Positions 10,019 to 20,454 of a stretch of DNA of 64,000 nucleotides are shown here, in pieces. The first letter of the stretch is position 1. Each line of letters starts with the position of its first letter. The stretch is from Symsagittifera roscoffensis (Eukaryota; Xenacoelomorpha; Acoela; Convolutidae): contig NC_087062.1 of assembly GCF_963678635.1 (NCBI RefSeq), positions 49,200,552 to 49,264,551 of the forward strand, in the 5' to 3' direction. The notes beneath the pieces were generated by a model. It searched no databases, was not told the DNA's origin, and saw nothing but the letters and a program-made list of their open reading frames with translations. The position numbers and the translations under genes were made by a program.

Positions 10019-10855
10019 ATGGATTCTTTTACTATTGAGTTAGTTCCTAGCGCTTCTTTAAATTGTTATCCGAATAATAGTCTTAGTTCTTTTACAAATT
10101 TTCTACACGAGCAAATACATTTGAAAGGCGAATGGGAGGTTGCCATTTCAGAAATATCATACTCTTTTTTGTAGAAAAATGTTACTGAGGGAAAGTTTAC
10201 ATTCGTAGATGGCAGAGAAAGTCCTGAGGAGAAAAAAAGATCGATCCATTGCATCTAGAACCAGGATTGGATCCAGGTATTGTTGATATACTTGTAGCCA
10301 TGAACAACAAAATTCGAGAACGTCTAGGTGCTCTATATAACGGAATCTATAACGGAATCTTTGAATATAACGGAATCTAAGTATCAGTTGATGAAATTAC
10401 AAAAAGATTGCTGCTCATTTACCTGAGAATCAATCAGTGTTTAGGATTCAAATTTCTGACTTGAGTCACGTTTTTGGTTGTGATTTAGAACAAAATCAAA
10501 CAGAGGTTAAACTGAAAGAAAAGATCCACATTATCCTCATTATTCTTACGACATTCTAAGAATACATTCTTTGATGATATATGGTGATATTAGAGAATAA
10601 CATAGTCGGTGATACAAAAACTCCCTTATTACGTTGTATTCCATTCATTTCCAAAGTAAAAAGTGGAGATATAAATTTTACAGGACAGAACATGAATTAT
10701 CAGTCCTTTATAAATTTAGTTTAAAAACTTTTGAAAAAAATCTTTTCATAGTACCAAGGTAGAACTAAGAGATAGTACAGGCGAAATAATTCCTTTTGTG
10801 TCCGTAGGAATAACACGAGTTGTTCACTTGTTCCTCAAGATTTCGAATTAATCAA
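10019..10855 (+). pseudogene. Conserved Polinton protein (probable minor virion component), broken, copy 2
   Basis: The start at 10019 gives MDSFTIELVP as in copy 1. The internal TAG after the SYSFL segment is shared. Copy 2 has additional damage: a lost base in the EEK stretch near 10233, and a small tandem duplication of TATAACGGAATC near 10336-10380. Beyond 10440 it is the same as copy 1 apart from isolated bases. Confidence 0.6.
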
Positions 10856-10878
10856 TTTTGATTTAAAATTCATACGAA

Positions 10879-11124
10879 ATGGTTGCTCAAAATTCAGCTG
10901 ATTTCCCTATTTTTCGAGGACATGCAAGACAATGTGAAAGAGGTTTTGGAGCTCTTGTAAGAACTCTTGTGAGACCTGCAATCCCCTTTATCAAAAAACT
11001 TACAGTCCCAGCTGCGAAAATAATTGGAGCAGATTTGTTTGAAACCGCTGCTCCAGAGATTGGGGAAGTGGTTAGTGGACGTATAAACATTTGCAAAGGA
11101 TGTGGGAACAAAAACAGTTTGTAG
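10879..11124 (+). CDS. Small basic Polinton protein, open frame, copy 2
   Basis: Identical in sequence to the frame at 4759-5004. The 81 codon frame with RGFGALVRTLVRPAIPF and TAAPEIGEVVSG segments is intact and preceded by the same in-frame context. Perfect identity reflects recent duplication or conversion of the 3' half of the unit, not necessarily selection. Confidence 0.5.
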   Translation: MVAQNSADFPIFRGHARQCERGFGALVRTLVRPAIPFIKKLTVPAAKIIGADLFETAAPEIGEVVSGRINICKGCGNKNSL

Positions 11125-11251
11125 ACAACTAAGAGGTCAAAAACTGAAATCCAGGCGTAGAATTGGTTAAACCAGATCGATTTCATGAAAAAACAGATCG
11201 AAAAACAGTCGCTCTGGCAAATACATTTTTGACAATATAAAATGAGTGTAA

Positions 11252-11948
11252 ACCAAAGTCATTTTTGGTACGGGGATTTTACAAATTCTTCTTAACATAT
11301 TTTCAATAAAGTCCCAGTTTTGGAAACAGTTATGTCATTTTACACAAGAATTATTCCCCGGTACTTCTCTGGATGAAAGCAGTATTGAGTTTGAGTTTGA
11401 AACGAATCGTAATCTCTACTTAAATATGCGTGATACCCATCTTAGTTTAAAGCTTCAATTATTCGAAGGAAGATTGTTTGATGCTTTCAAAAAAAGAAAA
11501 AGCTGAATATAAAGCAAAATCCTAGGATGATTCAGACCAGGAACCAGAACGTTACTTAACTTATGTAATTAATCTATTATGTTCACTATCCTCCAATTGT
11601 GAAGTTTATTTTATCATTACACTGGTTCACAACGCTAATGGATTATATCCTCATAAGACACAAATAATGAACGAATTCAACTCGTCACCAGTGAGTAATA
11701 AAGGAATACTTGCTTGTCTTGGATACAGTTTTGAAGAATGGCCGAAGAAAAAGATGCAAAAAGGAACGAAATTAGAAAAATTTAGAAGTTTTAGAACTTC
11801 TAAACAACAAAAAAAAAGAAGGAAACAACGAAGCGACGAAAGAGAAGACGTTAAAACTCAAAATTGTTTTGTATATGACAAAAAAAATCAAATGAGAAAC
11901 AAAGCAACTAAGTTTGCAATTGAAACTGAAAAGAAAACATTTTGTTGA
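11252..11948 (+). pseudogene. Polinton major-capsid-like protein, broken, copy 2
   Basis: Same two frame segments and same lesions as 5132-5828: the frameshift in an A-run, then a TAG, then the segment with NANGLYPHK and ACLGYSFEEWP. The only difference I found is one A-to-G change (5504 versus 11624), which changes Leu-Val-His context to Leu-Val-His or a neighbouring codon without affecting the stops. Confidence 0.7.
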
Positions 11949-12828
11949 GTTTTGAAGATTAAAGAATTTGTTGCATTTATAAATTGACATTATGATTTTA
12001 GTTAGTGGCTTTAGAGACATTAACCAATTTTTTAGAGAGGCCTGAGTGGAGAATGTATTAAAAAATTTCCAGCCTGCATGATTGTTTTTAATCAACTAAG
12101 ACGACTGATCACTTTGTGGTGACATGAAAGGCTTGGGTAATCTCTTGAAGAAGGAGATTTTTTCATTGTTGCTTCTAACCAGCGAGTTTAATAATTTTAA
12201 TATTCAGGGCCTGTAACAATTAAATTTCCGAAGGGAAGAAGCATAGTAGGATTATTTTAGTTTGTGGGTTGGCAGGACCGTCCTGCGTCCCAACAATTTT
12301 TTAAACCTAGGAGAAAAAGATTTAAATCGAGGCATTGGCATTAAAAGTCAGAAAAGATGTTTTTATCTTAAGTCATATCCATGAAAGTGCACGTTAGTGA
12401 AAGAATTTGGAAAGATGTGATGTGGATAAAAGTGCTTTAGTGCGTATTGTAAATTCTGTTCGATGGCACTGTACCATTTCGATGAAGACTAAAGGACTCA
12501 ATGAGGATATTGACCGGGCTGTCCGGGGAGTATGTGACCTTCGACCAGAATGTACGAAAACGCAGTTTCGCAATCGAAATTTTATCGATCTAAAAAAGGA
12601 CATCTAACCTGGAATATTGATGGTTTTAATGGATTAGCAGCGTTATTTGAACGATTAGACGAATCGGGAAGGGTTGGTTTCAACTGAAATGCTAAATCTT
12701 AAAATTTCGATTTGGACGTGAACGACACGTAACTTTTTTATATTTCGCACACACTGAAACGGCGAAACAGAACAACATAAGTTGCAGTGAAAACAACTAT
12801 GAGAAAACGACAACAAATTGAAATTGTG
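11949..12828 (+). other. End of unit copy 2: no recognised gene
   Basis: Identical to 5829-6708, including the small frame at 12407-12607. Where copy 1 passes into the next minisatellite, this copy passes at 12829 into unrelated sequence, so the tandem series stops at two. Confidence 0.5.
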
Positions 12829-13021
12829 ATTGGAATTTGTCAGGAACCATTCCGAGTTGTAACGATTGCGCCGCTACAATCGTTACAACGTAGAACCCGA
12901 GTAAAGGGAAGGGTGTTGGGACGGCGTGTTCAGCCTTCCGGAAAGAAATAGGAGTGCTATTTCCCTGGAATTCAGAATCCGGAGGAGTCTCGGGCCCAAG
13001 ACTCAAACTAATATTTATAAA
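12829..13021. other. Unique stretch with a perfect 13 bp hairpin
   Basis: GTTGTAACGATTG (12856-12868) and CAATCGTTACAAC (12877-12889) form a perfect 13 bp stem with an 8 base loop. No gene is seen. The stretch lies just inside the right arm of the outer inverted repeat, a place where transposon subterminal signals would be expected. Confidence 0.6.
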
Positions 13022-13114
13022 TTTTTAGCTTCCTGCTCATGTCCTGAGTTGAATTTAATTAACTTCCAGATTCATTTTCGGAGAATGAGAAGCTAGGAAA
13101 GAGGGAAAGGTTTG
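13022..13114. repeat. Right arm of the diverged inverted repeat
   Basis: Reverse complement of 1-92 at about 75-80% identity. Shared blocks include CTAGCTTCTCATT (read on the minus strand at 13083-13095) and the AATTAAATTC-like core. Sequence beyond the arm, 13115 onward, shows no match to the left side, so the arm probably ends about here. Confidence 0.65.
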
Positions 13115-14161
13115 ATCCATCTTCGATGGAGATGATGATTTTTATCTAGTGAACAAAAACAATACTAATATTATAAATAGTAGCAGCCCTGTTTTTAGGA
13201 GTGACCTCGTGGTCTGGGGATACTGAGACCCAGCCATGAGCTCATTATTCTTGCATATAATTAGGTTAATTTGACTGTTTTGACAGAATCCGGTTACAGT
13301 AACATTTTTGTCGATCCGATGTTAGGAAAACCACCAAAAGAACCGGCTCTGGCAGATACGGTGAAAAGCATGTAGAGCTGTGTTTAGACGCTAGCCAGTC
13401 GTTTTAGAACCTAGCTTTATTTTCTGTCGATAATTACTTCCGGGCGAATGTTACATTCCTTAATTGTTTTCATACTGCAGTAGTAGATGTTGGAGCTGAT
13501 CAGGGGTAATGGAGCATGAGAGACCCCATGTATTAAGATACATTATCGATTTCCATTCTCTTATGCTAAGTATTTACATTAGGTATAGAAGCTACAATGT
13601 ATTAGGATAGGGAATACCAATGGTAAGATTTCATGGTTTGTGTGATGGTAAGATAATGGTAAGAAAAACGATTTTTTCTTAGATTTTGTGTAGAAATGTC
13701 TAGATTTTCGCAAAAATTTTGTCGCGTGTTATCTAATTTTTAAAAATCAAAAGTTAGTTACGTGTAGGTTCTGGAATGAAATTAATGTAATTAGGTTTTT
13801 GGTTCATGGTAAGTTAGTGGTGAGTTTTTGGGCAAAACATTGGAATTTTTGCCACAAAAATAGAAAATTTTTCAAAAAAACTTCAAAACACGAGACGATT
13901 TGTTATGATTTGACCTTTTAACAATTTATTAGATACTTTTTTTTCTAAAACATCTTCCTGAAACTATGCTGAAACCTACGGAAATTTCGACAAAAGTCAA
14001 TTTTTTGAGAGAAAAAAGTTAAATTACAGAGAAAGTATATAAGCCACTGCAACGTATTCAAAATTTACCGCAACTTTATGATAGTACACCAATGAAAAAC
14101 TGCATTGCACAAAAGCTTACTACATTGCATGACTTAACAATTTTTAACATTGCATCAGCTT
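13115..14161. other. No recognisable gene
   Basis: AT-rich sequence with no supported ORF. ATGGTAAG recurs at least four times at 13619-13660 and again near 13806, which hints at a small decayed tandem repeat. The stretch separates the inverted-repeat block from the polymerase pseudogene. Confidence 0.5.
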
Positions 14162-16710
14162 TTATAAGTTCAATGGTTTTGTATGAATTCCATCATCTTG
14201 AACTCGTCTTTTCGGATAAAAATGAATAAGTCTTTTCTTTGTTTGCTCATATGTTTCCACCATATGGTTTACGGTTTTGAACTCTCTATTTGTAGATATC
14301 AGGTTGATTGCTTCATCAAGCACTCTCCTGTATTTTGACAAGGGTCCGTCTCCAAAATCTTGTAGAACTCGTTTGTTCAAACCTTTACTACTGAATTTCA
14401 ATTTATCTGACTTGTTGTCATAGCAGCAATACATCTTGCTACATGAACATAGCATTTCTGTGACCTGAATTCTTCTTTGAAAAGTCCCGGCTCCCGGTTA
14501 TCAAGTTAAGTTTTTTGTGGATGCTGCAACACGTTCGAGGGAAGAAATTAGATTTTGGATCTGCCTTGAAAGAGTCTCTGCAATCATTTTCCCTCAATTT
14601 TTCCAAAATGTCCCTTTTTTCTGGTTGGATACAGTCATATGAATTTTCTTCAGCATGTGCTAAGTAAAGTGAGTCTTTATCCATCTCCAACTTTTCAAAT
14701 TTATTTACATCACTGAACTTGTCACAGAAGTTGTAGTAGAGTTCCAACATTCTCAGTTTCGCATACTGCAGCATGAAAAATCTAACAATTATGGGTTCTC
14801 TGGGTCCAAATGTTGACTTCAACAAGTCCACGTCATACAAGTCTTTTTAAACTGTATTCAGTCTTCTGAACAACGGTTCATAGATCGCTTTATGAGTTTT
14901 TTCATCGTTCAGATACTTCGTAATTGTATGCCTGGATCTATCCATGATCTGATATCCATAAAAAGAATTGCCCAAAAAGCTTCATAATTTCTGCTACAAC
15001 TCTTAAAAAATTGTTTTTTTCTCCTTCTCTTCTAGCGTCAACCACTGATTGAACAAAAATTTCAGAGCATTTCCGAGGAGAATATTGAATGAAACGGTGA
15101 ATTTTGGTGCACTGCAACCCAAGTTCCCTATAAAAAGGGGAGTTATAACTGTTCCATTTTCCAGCTTGAAACTAGATATCAGCATTCTCTGAGGATGATT
15201 TAACACTTCATTCGCGGTTGCATAGGTCTCCATGTAGTCTCCAATATCGTTTCTTCCAACCTCAGTAACTTTGAAAACTGGAGGAAAATTTGCAAATTTT
15301 GATTTCAGTTCATCTGGAACAACTAAATCGCATTGAACACAAGAAAAAATTGATCCATCTTTGATTTTCGCTAGAAGGGAGTCTGTAGAAAGAGGTCTCT
15401 TGTAAGTAAAATAAGTTCTAACCTGATTTTTGATCTATTCATCGGTTTTGAAACTTTCCCACCACTCACACTCACATATTTCTTCAAGTTTGTATCCTTT
15501 CTCTTCTATGTATCCCGTCTCATATCATCCATCTCTCTCTTCTTATTACCTCGTTCAATATCCTGATCTTTTAACGAGGGACGAGTTTCTTGACAAGAAA
15601 AAAAGAGGTAGTAATATCCCATTGCTTCAAACATTATCTTACAGTGATCACAATAACCGTCCACATTCAAAAAGTCCCTTTTCTTCTGTTTTCCAGATGT
15701 GAAAAAGCTCTCAATTTTGCATTCTGGTCTTGTTTACTGATAGAAAGACATGGTCATATTCTCGAAGTTGCGAGATCGGTAATGTATAGCTTGAAACTTC
15801 TGCATAACGGTGTCAAACTCCTATCTCGTGTACAGTCCTGTTGGCACATCTTGACACATAGAAAACCGGTAAAGCTGGCTTGCATCAATTCCAACGATCG
15901 ATTTACATATATTTGATGAAATTCTGATGAATGTCTCATCAACTACAGCTTTTCGAGTGAAAACAATCAAAGGTCCACCAGTCATGTCCTCTCGAATTTT
16001 TTCACACAAATCTTTATCACTTTCGCAAAATGGATAAAACATGTAATTTGTAGATTTGTGTAGACATATGTTTGCTAGATTTGGAAGAGTACAACTTGGT
16101 TTTAACGTATCTATCCCCTTGCTATGATGAAGCTTACTCAATTTTTGCATTGCTTCCAGGGTTGGAACTGCATCCTTGTTTTTGTACCGCAAAAGGTCTT
16201 TGAACTTTGTTATTCCGTTTTTCTTCCAAGTCTCTTGTAAGTAGTTGTAATTATCCAAACCAGATGGAGGCAGAGTCTTGATTTGAAGCTTTTTTAGTGC
16301 TTGCTGTTCGTCAAGCCCACTCTTTCTCAACTTCTCATAATCGATGAAGTTTTTTCTAGAGGATTGTTGTTTTTAAGTTTTTTGAAAAAAAATTCATACG
16401 GTGGCAATTTGGGAAAATCAAATTTGTCTGGGTTATCAAACCACTCATAGGGAAAAAATCCTTTGGCTTCGGTAGCTTTATAGGCTTTGATAAAAGAGTT
16501 TAGACTAGTTTCCTTACCCAAAAACTTCATTATGTCGAGAAATTATACATATCCAAACTTGAAGGAAATGAAATCGTTTGCATTTTTGATGACTGATGTT
16601 TCTTGTTCTTTATCGCGAATCAAATAGGGGGATAGATAGGACTTTACCAAATTCAAATCATATCTACCGCTATTAAACCTAAAAGTATTAACATATCTCT
16701 CCAGATGTTG
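14162..16710 (-). pseudogene. Polinton protein-primed family B DNA polymerase, broken and truncated
   Basis: Read from high to low coordinates, all parts of a Polinton polymerase follow in order but in shifting frames. 16700-16540 has an exonuclease-side segment (FNSGRYDLNLVKSYL) with an in-frame TAA just before MKFLG. 16530-16327 continues with FFPYEWFDNPDKF. 16330-15821 has VGIDASQLY, polymerase motif A. 15820-15240 is broken into many short pieces. 15233-15003 has VLNHPQRMLISSFK; 14985-14943 has LGNSFYGYQ, motif B. 14840-14439 has MDKDSLY, motif C, with Lys where Thr is usual between the catalytic Asps. 14455-14162 is the C-terminal Cys-rich and basic tail. Many frameshifts and stops rule out function. 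The N-terminus is missing: homology stops where a repeat begins at 16711. In a Polinton this enzyme copies the element from a protein primer. Confidence 0.88.
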
Positions 16711-17181
16711 TTTCAACTTGCTTTATACATTAAATTTACACTCCATCCCAAATATAAAAATGATTTGATTTTTTTTACATTCATCATCAGATCAAATATA
16801 CGAAGTATCACTACATTAAAAGCAGTTATTGCTCAGCTTAGATCTACATAGATGGAAGGTTACAAACAAATTTATAAAGGTCTGTGATATGAACAAGTTA
16901 TAAAAAAATATTTAAGTTACATCTCTTTTCTTCCCACTCGACCCGTGAGCTATCATCGTGGTCCCGGGCCTCTAAAAATTTAATTGCTCTCCAACTAAAT
17001 GCAATCAATTGTCATTTTTTTAAGACGCAATGGGTGGCGTCCCTCATGCTTGAAGGACCGAATGCTATAAACTAATTTTAGCTTACTTTCAGCCAATCAG
17101 AATTGAGTATTCAAAGTCTCAAAGTAAATCGCGAAAATAAGCGAAAGTAAGAAAATAAATCCAGGCCATTAGTGTTAATAT
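16711..17181. repeat. ~470 bp repeat, copy A
   Basis: Matches 17388-17855 in the same orientation with only a few differences, for example ATACGAAG versus ATACAAAG and GCTATAAAC versus GCTTGAAAC. It abuts and truncates the polymerase pseudogene, so it probably inserted there or marks a rearrangement edge. It contains a GAGCTATCATCGTGGTCCC stretch and a CCAATCAGAATTG stretch, and no coding frame. Confidence 0.85.
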
Positions 17182-17387
17182 ACTTCGTCCCGTTTATCAT
17201 TATCGTGGCCGTCTTTTCTTTCAGTTTGTCAACAACATATGGATTCCAGAGCCGAGTTTGTAGAAAACGCTCATGTAGTTTCAGAAAAACAATTACACTT
17301 TTAAGAAATGAATTACATAAATGAACACACATCAGTCAACAACAAAAGTGACTACGGGCACAGATTAGTCAAAAGAACAAAGGTTTT
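17182..17387. other. Spacer between the two ~470 bp repeats
   Basis: About 206 bases. On the minus strand a 73 codon frame (17332-17111, MCVHLCNSFLKSV) runs through it into repeat copy A, but I do not recognise the product. Confidence 0.4.
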
Positions 17388-17855
17388 CAACTTGCTTTAT
17401 ACATTAAATTTACACTCCATCCCAAATATAAAAATGATTTGATTTTTTTTACATTCATCATCAGATCAAATATACAAAGTATCACTACATTAAAATCAGT
17501 TATTGCTCAGCTTAGATCTACATAGATGGAAGGTTACAAACAAATTTATAAAGGTCTGTGATATGAACAAGTTATAAAAAAATATTTAAGTTACATCTCT
17601 TTTCTTCCCACTCGACCCGTGAGCTATCATCGTGGTCCCGGGCCTCTAAAAATTTAATTGCTCTCCAACTAAATGCAATCAATTGTCATTTTTTTAAGAC
17701 GCAATGGGTGGCGTCCCTCATGCTTGAAGGACCGAATGCTTGAAACTAATTTTAGCTTACTTTCAGCCAATCAGAATTGAGTATTCAAAGTCTCAAAGTA
17801 AATCGCGAAAATAAGCGAAAGTAAGAAAATAAATCCAGGCCATTAGTGTTAATAT
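17388..17855. repeat. ~470 bp repeat, copy B
   Basis: Direct copy of 16711-17181 at an offset of 677 bases. A part of it (about 17683-17800) is also present as a diverged inverted copy at about 18050-18160, so the family includes a foldback or an older inverted insertion. Confidence 0.85.
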
Positions 17856-18403
17856 TGACCGATTACATAATAAGCAGATGAGTTTTCAAGACTGAAAAAT
17901 TCTTATGACTTTGACCTCATTAATCTTGATGATTATCTGAATAGTATTGCGGTTGTAACCCGCAATTTGCAATGTTTTTGATTATTTTCCACTGATTTAA
18001 TACGTTTTCTGTTAATTTTGACTTCGATTTTGGGAGAGAGGCATTTAGCCAATAGAATATCTCTGCGATTTTGATTGGTTGAAATTTTCAAGCATTCGGT
18101 CCTTCAAGCATGAGAACCCTCCCCGACGCAATGTATTGATTTCTAACACATGTCGTGAAAATAGCAGTTGCCAATAAACACTATGTTTAACTTACAGACT
18201 AAACTGTTAAAATTTCTTGTCTAAATCCAAAATCTTCGCCCAAAAAGAATCGATCGGATGTGATTACATCACTTCAAAAACATTTTCAATTTTTGCATCA
18301 AAATATGTATATCACTTTAGGAAGTTTCTTTGGGTGTAGCACAGCATTGCAACTTCCGTCACTCCCGTCTGTCCTCAAATTTCTGTGTACTGGTAACCTG
18401 TAA
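17856..18403. other. No gene; inverted partial copy of the ~470 bp repeat
   Basis: The block CAAGCATTCGGTCCTTCAAG at 18091-18110 with its flanks (a TTGATTGGTTGAAA-type stretch before it, GACGCAATG after it) is the reverse complement of part of copy B. A short hairpin TTGCGG/CCGCAA lies near 17949-17972. No supported ORF. Confidence 0.55.
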
Positions 18404-18409
18404 TGAATA

Positions 18410-18646
18410 TCAGATTTGGAAACAAGGAAACAGGAAAAAGTTGATCAGAAGCATTTGATTATTTTTAAAATTCTGAAGACAGCACATAACGGTAAAACTC
18501 CTCAGGTTCCAGGTATTGTTTATGACAGGCAATTTTTCGATAACTTTAACCCAATTTGAGAAATCTGGATCCAGGCGTAATTTTTCTATTACGCGGGAAA
18601 TGCAGGTAATTAAAGCCCATTTTTGAAAGTGGAAGTCATTTTTCAC
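18410..18646 (-). CDS. Small hypothetical ORF in the 1.53 kb unit, copy 1
   Basis: A 78 codon frame, MKNDFHFQKWALITCISRV at its start, with an EKLRLDPDFSNWVKVIEKL stretch that looks protein-like and a hydrophobic C-terminus. It is preserved in copy 2 with one amino-acid change (Leu to Phe). The frame at 18728 starts 82 bases away on the opposite strand. I do not recognise it. It could be an exon fragment of a transposon gene or a chance frame. Confidence 0.25.
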   Translation of the reverse strand: MKNDFHFQKWALITCISRVIEKLRLDPDFSNWVKVIEKLPVINNTWNLRSFTVMCCLQNFKNNQMLLINFFLFPCFQI

Positions 18647-18727
18647 GTTTTACGGGACCTTTTCAGTTTTGCATTTCAATCGCACTTCGTAAATAACGAG
18701 CAAAGCACCGCGTTGTAAAAAAGAAAT

Positions 18728-18904
18728 ATGCCAGAGAAAGCAAAATCAACAACAAAAAAACTTTATTTGGCTCAATTAGCTCACATAAATCAAATTGGAA
18801 TGACTTGCAAGCCAGATTACGTCGACAGTTACAAGAAAGCTGTTACTGTCGCGTGTATTTTTGACCCCAGAGTAGACATAACGTCGAAAGTCAAACATAG
18901 CTAA
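18728..18904 (+). CDS. Small hypothetical ORF (58 codons) in the 1.53 kb unit, copy 1
   Basis: ATG at 18728, TAA at 18902-18904. The product has a Lys/Thr-rich start and then LAQLAHINQIGMTCKPDYVD and a CIFDPRVD segment; base composition is more codon-like than the surroundings. A possible 5' splice site (CTGGTGAGTTT) lies about 45 bases after the stop. In copy 2 the frame is kept with two amino-acid changes (Pro to Ser, Asn to Ile). No family is recognised. Confidence 0.3.
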   Translation: MPEKAKSTTKKLYLAQLAHINQIGMTCKPDYVDSYKKAVTVACIFDPRVDITSKVKHS

Positions 18905-19233
18905 CAGACACAAAAAAAGAACCTGGCCATAAATCTGACCAAGAATCTGGTGAGTTTAAAGCACATTTTATATATGACACTTACTTTTGTTAAAATTAAC
19001 CCAATTTGAGAACTGGATGAAAAGGTCGCTGAGAAATCATTGAAATTACACCCATCTTCGAAACGAAATGTTATTCAAGTTTCCCAAACCATTGGCATGG
19101 ATAGAGCTAACAATAAATTAAACTACCAAAAACCAACTTAACTGCATGAAGAAAAGGAACAAAAAAATGAAGACTGAGAGTTAGGTTCAGACAACCGAAA
19201 GCAGCTAAGTCGACACAAAATCGAAAATGCACA

Positions 19234-19594
19234 AAATTTGGATCTATCGAAATAAATCATGTAGTTTTAAAACAAAAACATGCCAAGACAAAATAATGCG
19301 AATTTCGCAAGGGAAAAAAAATTTACCAAGCTGTAACAAAGCCAAAAATGCCTTAGTAGAAACCATCTAAGCCAAAAAAAAAATCAAAAAGACTGATTGT
19401 TTTCAGGGTGAAGGGGACTTGTTAATTTTTATAAGTATTTTTGATTTTCTTTTCGGCTTAGATGGTTTCTGCTAAGGCATTTTCGGCTTTGTTACAGCTT
19501 GGTAAGTTTTTTTTCCCTTGCGAAATTCGCATTTTTTTGTCTTGGCATGTTTTTGTTTTAAAACTACATGATTTATTTCAATAGATCCAAGTTT
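19234..19594. repeat. Foldback: 157 bp inverted arms, 47 bp loop (copy 1)
   Basis: Arms 19234-19390 and 19438-19594 are reverse complements at about 95% identity. The loop carries GATTGTTTTCAGGGTGAAGG, and the same loop sequence occurs once more just after the right arm, at about 19600. That points to a foldback element or an inverted duplication that also copied its edge. Confidence 0.85.
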
Positions 19595-19959
19595 GCGTTT
19601 GATTGTTTTCAGGGTGAAGGGGACTTAATAATTTTTATAAAACGCACACACAAAACTTTGTTTTCTCGTCAAACGAAACAATTTGAGGTCACTAAGCCGA
19701 TATAATATAGGCCGAAACCTATGAAGCTGAAAAAATAAGCAAAGAAGCCGAAAAATCAAGACTAAAGAAATTTCATATTCCCCTCGCACATTAAACTTTT
19801 GATGCTCGTCGAAAGAGGTAATAAAAGGTCAATAAGCCGATATAACATAGGACGAAACCTATCAATCAGAAAAACCGAAATGGCCGAAAAAAATTGTTTA
19901 ACAATTTGCGCAATCAAGTGAGCATAAAAAAGATATGTATCAGATTGAATGAATAAATA

Positions 19960-20196
19960 TCAGATTTGGAAACAAGGAAACAGGAAAAAGTTGATCAGAA
20001 GCATTTGATTATTTTTAAAATTCTGAAGACAGCACATAACGGTAAAACTCCTCAGGTTCCAGGTATTGTTTATGACAGGAAATTTTTCGATAACTTTAAC
20101 CCAATTTGAGAAATCTGGATCCAGGCGTAATTTTTCTATTACGCGCGAAATGCAGGTAATTAAAGCCCATTTTTGAAAGTGGAAGTCATTCTTCAC
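19960..20196 (-). CDS. Small hypothetical ORF in the 1.53 kb unit, copy 2
   Basis: Counterpart of 18410-18646. It keeps all 78 codons with one amino-acid replacement. Too few differences exist between copies to tell selection from recent duplication. Confidence 0.25.
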   Translation of the reverse strand: MKNDFHFQKWALITCISRVIEKLRLDPDFSNWVKVIEKFPVINNTWNLRSFTVMCCLQNFKNNQMLLINFFLFPCFQI

Positions 20197-20277
20197 GTTT
20201 TACGGGACCTTTTCAGTTTTGCATTTCAATCGCACTTCGTAAATAACGAGCAAAGCACCACGTTGTAAAAAAGAAAT

Positions 20278-20454
20278 ATGTCAGAGAAAGCAAAATCAAC
20301 AACAAAAAAACTTTATTTGGCTCAATTAGCTCACATAATACAAATTGGAATGACTTGCAAGCCAGATTACGTCGACAGTTACAAGAAAGCTGTTACTGTC
20401 GCGTGTATTTTTGACCCCAGAGTAGACATAACGTCGAAAGTCAAACATAGCTAA
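20278..20454 (+). CDS. Small hypothetical ORF (58 codons) in the 1.53 kb unit, copy 2
   Basis: Counterpart of 18728-18904 with start MSEKAKSTTKK. The frame is kept, and the same possible splice donor follows the stop. Confidence 0.3.
   Translation: MSEKAKSTTKKLYLAQLAHIIQIGMTCKPDYVDSYKKAVTVACIFDPRVDITSKVKHS

Larger units (their letters stand above)
6714..12828 (+). repeat. Tandem 6.1 kb unit, copy 2
   Basis: This second copy follows copy 1 directly in the same orientation and ends where sequence diverges at 12828/12829. It carries two extra segments compared with copy 1: about 63 bases at 7207-7269 and about 18 bases near 10336-10365, the latter made of short TATAACGGAATC repeats. From about 10440 to the end I see only two substitutions against copy 1. 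The front 3.5 kb differ at roughly 1-2% of positions. Confidence 0.9.
18404..19935. repeat. ~1.53 kb tandem unit, copy 1
   Basis: Starts AATATCAGATTTGG and ends CATAAAAAAGATAT. Copy 2 follows at an offset of 1550 bases with about 98% identity by eye. Each copy holds a divergent pair of small ORFs, a large foldback, and two related ~130 bp stretches with AAGCCGATATAA and CGAAACCTAT motifs (near 19690 and 19830). Confidence 0.9.

Noticed and set aside
15430-15916. Plus-strand ORFs within the polymerase region
   Set aside because: They are antisense to clear Polinton polymerase homology and have no features of their own.
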